From JBFLYE01 sp040756715 [NCBI: bacterium] (lineage in GTDB: Bacteria; UBA9089; UBA9088), in the NCBI GenBank assembly GCA_040756715.1, contig JBFLYE010000059.1, forward strand, positions 1-9,103: 9,103 nt of DNA, given 5' to 3'. Shown here piece by piece: positions 4,654-9,103 of the stretch (position 1 is the stretch's first letter; every line of letters starts with the position of its first letter). The notes below the pieces were generated by a model. That model was not told the DNA's origin. It ran no database searches and saw only the letters and a list, made by a program, of their open reading frames with translations. The position numbers were made by a program, and so were the translations under genes.

Positions 4654-5490
4654 TCAGCCACTGATTGACACGGACTTTACCTTTTTAATAAACAAAGGAT
4701 ACAATTCCTCTGCCTCTTTAATAAAATCCTTAATTTGCATCCACTTAATGTCTAAATATTGATGAACCACGATATTTCTTAATCCGGCAAAATGAGAAAA
4801 CCTCTTGGCAAATTCCTCTCCAAAATAAAAAAGTCCAAATTGTTCCAATACCTCTCTATATGTATGAGGAAGATCTTTTTTTTCTGAAGCCAATATAATC
4901 TTTGCAATATCCAAAGAGCCCATCACTATATTTTCTACCCAGCGTTCTACATCCCTCCTTTTTGAACGATCGTTGCTATATTCTTCCCAGGTTAATCCCT
5001 TAAATTTCTCAATATCCCCAAATTCATTCTCCAAAAAAACCAATGTTTCAATAAGGATTGCCTTATTTTCTGAGGTTAGAGAGGTAGATGCCTCCCTTAT
5101 CTTAAAGAAATCAAAGACAAAATTCCAGTAATCAATCGCCTCATAGCTTGTTTTGCACAAAAGCCTCCAGTAAAGTTTTCTGTTGCTAATCTTCAAAGGA
5201 AGCCCTGAACTTAAAACAGAGAATACCAAAGATGGACGAGCTCTATTTAAAACCAAAAGGTCAACCTCATCTGTCTTTAAAATATCAACCAGTTCACCCC
5301 AGGTGCTTTTTTCATCGGGATAATTTTCTTGGGTTTCTATCTCCATATACTCAAAGGGCTTAAAGTAAACAGCCACATCCCAATCAGAGATATTAGAAGG
5401 CCTTCCTTTTGCCCGAGAACCGAATAAAAAGGCAAAAACTATATCATTCCTTTCTTTAAAATACCCTTTTAATTCTTTAATCTTTTCCAT
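4654..5490 (-). CDS. Fused MNT nucleotidyltransferase-HEPN protein (MntA-HepT-like single chain)
   Basis: A 278-residue protein. Residues 1-100 are a minimal nucleotidyltransferase: FLFGSRAKGR followed by DWD gives a perfect GS-x10-D-x-D motif (G24, S25, D36, D38), with a third acidic residue, D77, in EVDLLVLN. Residues about 105-275 are an all-helical HEPN domain with R238-NIVV-H243-Q-Y245, the R-x4-H-x-Y motif of HepT toxins. In MntA-HepT systems the separate MntA antitoxin AMPylates the Tyr of that motif and blocks the HepT RNase. Here both parts are in one chain with all key residues present, suggesting built-in self-modification, or another nucleotidyltransferase-HEPN role. The start is ATG 5490, 1 nt after the PorV-like stop, implying translational coupling. 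Kanamycin-nucleotidyltransferase-like enzymes share this architecture and are an alternative. Confidence 0.85.
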   Translation of the reverse strand: MEKIKELKGYFKERNDIVFAFLFGSRAKGRPSNISDWDVAVYFKPFEYMEIETQENYPDEKSTWGELVDILKTDEVDLLVLNRARPSLVFSVLSSGLPLKISNRKLYWRLLCKTSYEAIDYWNFVFDFFKIREASTSLTSENKAILIETLVFLENEFGDIEKFKGLTWEEYSNDRSKRRDVERWVENIVMGSLDIAKIILASEKKDLPHTYREVLEQFGLFYFGEEFAKRFSHFAGLRNIVVHQYLDIKWMQIKDFIKEAEELYPLFIKKVKSVSISG

Positions 5491-5491
5491 T

Positions 5492-6391
5492 CTAAAACCT
5501 TATCCCCATTGACAACCTATGGGAAGAATCAAGGTCTTTTATAGGCACATAGGCATAGTCAAGGTTTATTTTGTTATAAATTATTCCAAAGCCAAGGCTT
5601 AAGCCCTGGTTTTCATAATTATTCTTATAACCCAATCTTAAAGCAAGGGATGAAAATGGGTAGTATTCAGCACCTAGTGAAAGGCTCATGTTGTTTTTTC
5701 GGGTCTTACTAACTGAATACATCAGCTCTAACGGAAGGTTGAATACTAACATTAAGTCTAAACCTCCACCTATTTGAACAGTAAAGGGAAGGCTGTTTTT
5801 ATCCTTTTCATATTCTAGCCATTCTCCTATATTTCTGATACTTGCTCCTAGTGAGCATTTTTCTGATAGATTTTGATAGAGGATGCCGATGTCAAAGGCA
5901 TAGGTAGAGGCTTTATGCTTTTCAGCCAGGGTGGATTTAATAATTTTAAAGCTTGCTCCTATATTAAGATTGTGGTAGATCATTTTTCCCAAGCCAAGGC
6001 TTAAGTATGTATCGTTTTGGGAGTTAATAGATTTTTCCGTTCCCTCAAACTCATAGATTATAGCCTTGCCACCATTTAATATCCCAAGGCTTGCACCTAA
6101 CCCTTTATCCTTTATTCTTTGGCCATAGCTTATATTGCTGTAATATGTATCCAATAGACCATCCTCATAAAAGGCAGAGAGGGATTTTCCCTCAATATTA
6201 GCTAATGCTGCTGGATTAAAGTATAAAGCCTCAGCTGGAGACTTTGGATTGGCAACCAATGCTTCTCCTAAGGCACTTGACCTTGCAGTGGGTGGGAATT
6301 CTAAGCCAATACCAGAGCAGGAGGCAGTAGAGCACCAGAGCACAAGGCAGTAGAGCACCAACTCACCAAAGTGGCAGGTTTCAACCTTCAT
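5492..6391 (-). CDS. PorV/PorQ-like (UPF0164-type) outer-membrane beta-barrel protein
   Basis: A 299-residue protein. An N-terminal hydrophobic stretch (about 9-25) is the presumed signal peptide. Then comes the family signature: GIGLEFPPTARSSALGEAL and EALYFNPAALANIEG (about residues 27-66), the 'variable-metabolic-site NPAGLA' type pattern of PorV/PorQ relatives. Alternating strands follow (SAFYEDGLLDTYYSNISYGQ, LGASLGILNGG, LSLGLGKMIY, IGASFKIIKST, LALRLGYKNNYENQG), ending SMGIRF with a C-terminal Phe typical of outer-membrane barrels. In type IX secretion PorV shuttles cargo, but PorV-like proteins occur widely without it. The ATG overlaps the DUF2283 stop (ATGA). The signal-peptide region contains a 16-bp duplication read in two frames. 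A secretion or surface role fits the FlgD-Ig protein upstream. Confidence 0.85.
   Translation of the reverse strand: MKVETCHFGELVLYCLVLWCSTASCSGIGLEFPPTARSSALGEALVANPKSPAEALYFNPAALANIEGKSLSAFYEDGLLDTYYSNISYGQRIKDKGLGASLGILNGGKAIIYEFEGTEKSINSQNDTYLSLGLGKMIYHNLNIGASFKIIKSTLAEKHKASTYAFDIGILYQNLSEKCSLGASIRNIGEWLEYEKDKNSLPFTVQIGGGLDLMLVFNLPLELMYSVSKTRKNNMSLSLGAEYYPFSSLALRLGYKNNYENQGLSLGFGIIYNKINLDYAYVPIKDLDSSHRLSMGIRF
6322..6360. repeat. 16-bp direct repeat inside the PorV-like signal-peptide region
   Basis: AGGCAGTAGAGCACCA occurs at 6322-6337 and 6345-6360, a 23-nt period. Because 23 is not a multiple of three, the two copies are read in different frames (VLYC in one, WCSTAS in the other). The gene stays open across both, so this part of the leader appears to have been built by a short duplication. 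Confidence 0.85.
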
Positions 6392-6615
6392 CTTTCCGTC
6401 CCAACCCTCATATCTAAAGGCATTTGAACATCTACCCTAGCTATATCTTTGAGAGAAAAACGACTACTTGCTTCAAGTATCTCAATCCCTAAAAGGGCAT
6501 TATTTTCTCCAATATCTAATATGATGCCCCCATCTATCTCTTTATTTGCCATAAATTTACCCTTTTGAAATTTGATATATATCGCATCAGCCCTTGTATC
6601 ATAAGTAATTTGCAT
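6388..6615 (-). CDS. DUF2283 protein (putative partner of DUF4258)
   Basis: A 75-residue DUF2283 protein with the family's opening MQITYDTRADAIYIKF, the EIDGGIILDIGENNALLGIEILEAS core strands and a short variable tail. Length is typical. The ATG at 6615 lies within the end of the DUF4258 coding region (if its frame is restored, the DUF4258 stop is at 6599-6601, a 17-nt overlap), and its TGA overlaps the PorV-like ATG by 4 nt. Translation of the three genes is therefore likely coupled. DUF4258-DUF2283 pairs are frequent in bacteria and are often regarded as TA-like by association. The role is unproven, and no catalytic motif is visible. Confidence 0.87.
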   Translation of the reverse strand: MQITYDTRADAIYIKFQKGKFMANKEIDGGIILDIGENNALLGIEILEASSRFSLKDIARVDVQMPLDMRVGTER

Positions 6616-6830
6616 AATTTTCCTCCCACATTACTGAAATAACTACATAGGTAGCATCGGAAATAAACAACCTTGATTGTCCCATTGCTAAAAGTTTTAT
6701 ATGCCAATGTTTTATTATTATACCCCTTTCCTATTCTATCGGGAAATCTTAATGCACTTATAACCATTGTTCTAGTAATACCTCTGGTTGCCATTCTATA
6801 TTTTGCATGCTCTGTAAATACGACCTCCAT
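6534..6830 (-). CDS. DUF4258 protein, frameshifted near its C-terminus
   Basis: The N-terminal 56 residues match DUF4258: VVFTEHAKYRMATRGIT, then VISALRFPDRIGKGY, KTLAYKTFSNGTIKVVY. This family has the small RelE/BrnT-like toxin fold. After VVY the reading frame becomes FRCYLCSYFSNVGGKLCK, which does not resemble the family. Skipping one T at 6660-6664 gives VVYSDATYVVISVMWEEN, the expected terminal strand, and a stop at 6599-6601 overlapping the DUF2283 start. The intended gene is therefore about 6599-6830 (76 residues), with a single extra base in a TTT run. It is either a real inactivating mutation or a sequence error. It begins 10 nt after the upstream FlgD-Ig gene; no strong Shine-Dalgarno sequence is present. 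Confidence 0.8.
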   Translation of the reverse strand: MEVVFTEHAKYRMATRGITRTMVISALRFPDRIGKGYNNKTLAYKTFSNGTIKVVYFRCYLCSYFSNVGGKLCKLLMIQGLMRYISNFKRVNLWQIKR

Positions 6831-6840
6831 CTTTTGTTCA

Positions 6841-7593
6841 TCATCTTACCAAGATTATCTTCTTTGCCTCCATAAGGCTTCCTGCCTTAATCTGGATGAT
6901 ATAGACCCCAGAATCTGCAAGCTCTCCATCATCATCCTTTCCATCCCATTCTGTCCAGTATTTGCCGCTTGATTTGTTTTCTGATACAAGGTTCTTTATT
7001 AGCCTTCCCTTTAAATCATAGAGCTTTATGCTAACCTCACAAGATGAAAAAATCTCATAGTAGATAGAGACCCTTTCCCCTTTGTTTGGATAGAATAGGT
7101 TATGATAGGGGATGAACTTATGTTTTGATGGGGGTGTTTTGATGGTTGTGGTTCCTGATGCGATAATGCTGGTTCCTGCATAAGCCTCAAGGAGATATGT
7201 ATACTCAGTATTTGCTTTAAGATTATCTGTATCTTCATAGAAGATAGTGTTCGCAGAAAGATTTACTAAGAAAAAACCATTTCTATAAAGGGTATAGGAT
7301 GTCTCTGTGGCAATATCATCCCAGGTAAGCCTTAGACAAACAGGGGATATGGCTTGTGCTTGTAAGGTTAAGGTTGCTTGTTGAATTGAAGAAAGGGCTG
7401 GGGAAACACCAGCCATTGCGGTATATGTGCTATTAGAGGACCTTCCTTCAATAGGAAAGCTTATCCCAGAAAGGTTATATATATTGTTTGCTAAATCGCC
7501 CTCTATTATGATAAACACATCCCAGTTTAGGCTATATTGGCCGAAGGATGTGCCTCCTAAGAGGAAAAAGAAAAAAATAAGCTTCTTTAACAT
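6841..7593 (-). CDS. Secreted fibronectin-III / FlgD-Ig domain protein
   Basis: A 250-residue exported protein. Residues 1-18 are a signal peptide (MLKKL, then a Phe/Leu core, ending TSFGQ). Residues about 73-153 form a fibronectin type III domain (VCLRLTWDDIATETSYTLYR, TEYTYLLEAYAG). Residues about 165-250 are a FlgD-type Ig domain (VSIYYEIFSSCEVSIKLYD, GRLIKNL, YWTEWDGKDDDGE, DSGVYIIQIKAG, KKIILVR), the form that in Bacteroidetes-like phyla often ends type IX cargo and in other lineages simply ends surface proteins. ATG 7593 has no Shine-Dalgarno sequence, and a TATAAT box lies 8 nt upstream, so the mRNA may be nearly leaderless. It is the first gene of the minus-strand group and probably acts at the cell surface. 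Confidence 0.85.
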   Translation of the reverse strand: MLKKLIFFFFLLGGTSFGQYSLNWDVFIIIEGDLANNIYNLSGISFPIEGRSSNSTYTAMAGVSPALSSIQQATLTLQAQAISPVCLRLTWDDIATETSYTLYRNGFFLVNLSANTIFYEDTDNLKANTEYTYLLEAYAGTSIIASGTTTIKTPPSKHKFIPYHNLFYPNKGERVSIYYEIFSSCEVSIKLYDLKGRLIKNLVSENKSSGKYWTEWDGKDDDGELADSGVYIIQIKAGSLMEAKKIILVR

Positions 7594-7601
7594 TAAAAAA
7601 T

Positions 7602-7607
7602 ATTATA
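7602..7607 (-). promoter_or_regulatory. Possible -10 box of the FlgD-Ig operon
   Basis: TATAAT on the minus strand ends 8 nt before ATG 7593, which would give a near-leaderless transcript. No good TTGACA-like -35 element is seen at 16-18 bp. A second TATAAT on the minus strand lies further upstream, near 7687-7692. The 7594-7719 spacer otherwise holds only A/T-rich sequence and no gene. Confidence 0.3.
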
Positions 7608-7719
7608 ATACAAGAGAAAGAGAGATTGGAAGAAAATTTTTGCCTTCACACCTTTACAAAAGAAAAAACAAAATAAGCTTTTTTGATTATAACAAAAAAG
7701 GGATTGCCTAAACTGTTTA

Positions 7720-8994
7720 TTATTTGATACTTAATATTAAAGCCCCTGCCTTATGTAAGGTTTCGTAATACTCAAGCTCGGGATCTGAATCTGAAACTAT
7801 GCCTCCACCTGCCTGGATATATGCCTTGCCATCTTTAATAATGATTGTTCTTATAATAATATTTAAGTCCATTTTGCCAGCAAAATCAATGTAGCCAATT
7901 GAGCCTGTATAAATCCCTCTTGCTGTATTTTCAAGCTCCTCAATTATCTCCATACACCTCTTCTTTGGAACGCCTGTAATTGTTCCCCCAGGAAATCCTG
8001 CGATGATGCAATCAATGAAATCCTTATCCTCCCTTAAAACTCCCTTAATATTTGATACAATATGCATAACATGGGAATACCTTTCAATTGTCATAAGCTC
8101 ATCCGGTATTACTGTTCCATATTTACAAACCTTTCCAATATCATTCCTTTCAAGGTCAAGGAGCATAATATGCTCAGCCCTCTCTTTTTCGCTCAAGATA
8201 AGCTCTCTTTCAAGCTCTTTATCTATCTTCCCTTTTCCACGGGGCCTTGTTCCCGCAATGGGTCTTGTTTCAATAATCCCATCAGATACCCTGATAAGCC
8301 TCTCGGGTGATGAGCTTACAATATAGCTATCCCCAAGGTTTAAGAATGCAGAGAATGGCGATGGATTAATAGAAGAAAGCCTTTTATAGACAAACCAAGG
8401 ATCCATATCAAGCTTACAACAAAACCTCTGCGATAGATTAGCCTGATATATATCACCAGCCTTTATATATTCCTTTGCTTTTTTTACCATCTCAATGTAT
8501 TTCTTTTTTGTAAAATTTGATATAAGCCTTCCCCTTTTTATCTCCTTTGAAAATGGTAGCTCTTTTTTTATAATTTCCTTTTTTATTTCATTTTCATTTA
8601 AAGAAAGAATTTCCATTGTTTTTAGCTTATGGTCAAAAACAATAAGGCTCTTTGGAAAGATAAGGTATAGGTCTGGCATTCCAATATCGTCTACATTTTT
8701 CTTTGGCAAATCCTCAATAAACCAGGCAAGGGAATAACTAAAATACCCAAAACCTCCCTTAAATTCTTTATGTTTTTTTGCCCTTTTTAATACATCCCTT
8801 AAGATAAAAAACGGATTTCCTTTATAAACCTTTTCATTTACAAATACCTTATCTCCCTTTGCTTTTATTGTAATAAAGGGGTCAAATCCGATAAATGAAT
8901 ACCTTGCAACCTTAAAAGGTCCATTCATACTCTCAAGGAGAAATGAATCCTTTTTATTTCTAAAATGGGAATAAAAGGCTTGTGGGTTTATCAA
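7720..8994 (-). CDS. pabB: Aminodeoxychorismate synthase component I (PabB-like; chorismate-utilising enzyme)
   Basis: A 424-residue chorismate-binding enzyme that converts chorismate, with ammonia from a glutaminase partner, to aminodeoxychorismate for folate (PabB) or to anthranilate (TrpE). The N-terminal domain has LLESMNGPFKVARYSFIGFDP. The catalytic domain has GDIYQANLSQRF (180-191), SSSPERL (227-233), PIAGTRPRG (245-253), DLERNDIGKVC, FPGGTITGVPK (334-344), GSIGYIDF and QAGGGIVSDSDPELEY (394-409). The FPGG-T-ITG and YQANLSQRF forms, and length, favour PabB. However, PIAGT carries Ala where E. coli PabB has the Lys of PIKGT, as TrpE does, so anthranilate or dual activity cannot be excluded. 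The TTG start overlaps the queC TGA stop (TTGA). No amidotransferase gene is in the window. Confidence 0.85.
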   Translation of the reverse strand: MINPQAFYSHFRNKKDSFLLESMNGPFKVARYSFIGFDPFITIKAKGDKVFVNEKVYKGNPFFILRDVLKRAKKHKEFKGGFGYFSYSLAWFIEDLPKKNVDDIGMPDLYLIFPKSLIVFDHKLKTMEILSLNENEIKKEIIKKELPFSKEIKRGRLISNFTKKKYIEMVKKAKEYIKAGDIYQANLSQRFCCKLDMDPWFVYKRLSSINPSPFSAFLNLGDSYIVSSSPERLIRVSDGIIETRPIAGTRPRGKGKIDKELERELILSEKERAEHIMLLDLERNDIGKVCKYGTVIPDELMTIERYSHVMHIVSNIKGVLREDKDFIDCIIAGFPGGTITGVPKKRCMEIIEELENTARGIYTGSIGYIDFAGKMDLNIIIRTIIIKDGKAYIQAGGGIVSDSDPELEYYETLHKAGALILSIK

Positions 8995-9103
8995 TTTTTT
9001 CTACCATTCTTCATTAAAGGATCAACAATTTTTGCTTTAAGAAAACCATATTTACGAAGAAGGCAGCTTTCGCATATTCCACAAGGTTTTTTCCCCCCTG
9101 GTC
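8991..9103 (-). CDS. queC: 7-cyano-7-deazaguanine synthase QueC, C-terminal fragment (cut by window edge)
   Basis: The last 36 residues of a gene running off the right edge. They contain PCGICESCLLRKYGF, then VDPLMKNGRKN and a TGA stop. The CG-x-C-x-x-C-x-x-R pattern is the zinc-binding C-terminus of QueC, the ATP-dependent enzyme that makes preQ0 for queuosine (or other 7-deazaguanine) synthesis. Reading enters the window at the Pro codon at 9099-9101. The stop overlaps the TTG start of the pabB-like gene by 4 nt, so the two GTP- and chorismate-derived cofactor genes are probably co-transcribed and translationally coupled. The identification rests on a short segment but the motif is distinctive. 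Confidence 0.82.
   Translation of the reverse strand, partial: PGGKKPCGICESCLLRKYGFLKAKIVDPLMKNGRKN

Noticed and set aside
6653-6668. Programmed frameshift in DUF4258
   Set aside because: There is no recognisable slippery heptamer, stop-codon stimulator or pseudoknot; a plain one-base indel in a T-run explains it.
7427-7711. Plus-strand ORF over the FlgD-Ig promoter region
   Set aside because: A Lys-rich translation of A-rich non-coding DNA, antisense to the signal peptide; no ribosome site or family.

Overview
The window looks like a piece of the AT-rich genome of an uncultured bacterium with a Gram-negative-type envelope. The evidence is a PorV/PorQ-like outer-membrane protein, a secreted protein ending in a FlgD-type Ig domain, and a tail-fibre-type secreted protein with a collagen-like tail. 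I cannot name a phylum from the sequence. The window has two parts that converge near 4 kb.

Part A (about 1-3950, all genes on +) is a fragment of an integron gene-cassette array. Four attC recombination sites (609-671, 1201-1264, 1881-1943, 2420-2556) separate short + strand genes. Each site has an RYYYAAC-like R'' box, a GTTRRRY R' box and an imperfect GC-rich palindrome with two extrahelical bases in the left arm. In order the cassettes hold: a small multi-pass membrane protein; a DUF4160-DUF2442 pair; a second, divergent DUF4160-DUF2442 pair; a retropepsin-like aspartic protease; and a restriction-modification pair (HTH-fused DNA methyltransferase plus an endonuclease cut off just where its HNH domain begins). 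No integrase or attI is in the window. A repeat of about 112 bp sits at both ends of this part (7-118 and 4037-4150). Its inner edges coincide with a rebuilt start for the first ORF and with a rebuilt C-terminus for the gene on the other side.

Part B (4117-9103, all genes on -) reads right to left: the queC 3' end, overlapping a pabB/trpE-type synthase by 4 nt; then a tightly packed probable operon of a secreted fibronectin-III/FlgD-Ig protein, a frameshifted DUF4258 gene, a DUF2283 gene, a PorV/PorQ-like protein, a single-chain MNT-HEPN (MntA-HepT-like) protein, and the truncated collagen-tailed protein. Overlaps and 1-10 nt gaps suggest co-transcription of the first five; the last follows a 48-nt gap with its own strong Shine-Dalgarno sequence.

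The shared theme is defence and stabilisation next to surface-protein genes. The cassette array carries toxin-antitoxin-like pairs and a decayed R-M system. The adjoining operon carries another small TA-like pair and a fused nucleotidyltransferase-HEPN protein. Points most worth following are the array with its flanking repeat, the fused MNT-HEPN protein, the truncated HNH endonuclease beside an intact methyltransferase, and the DUF4258 frameshift.
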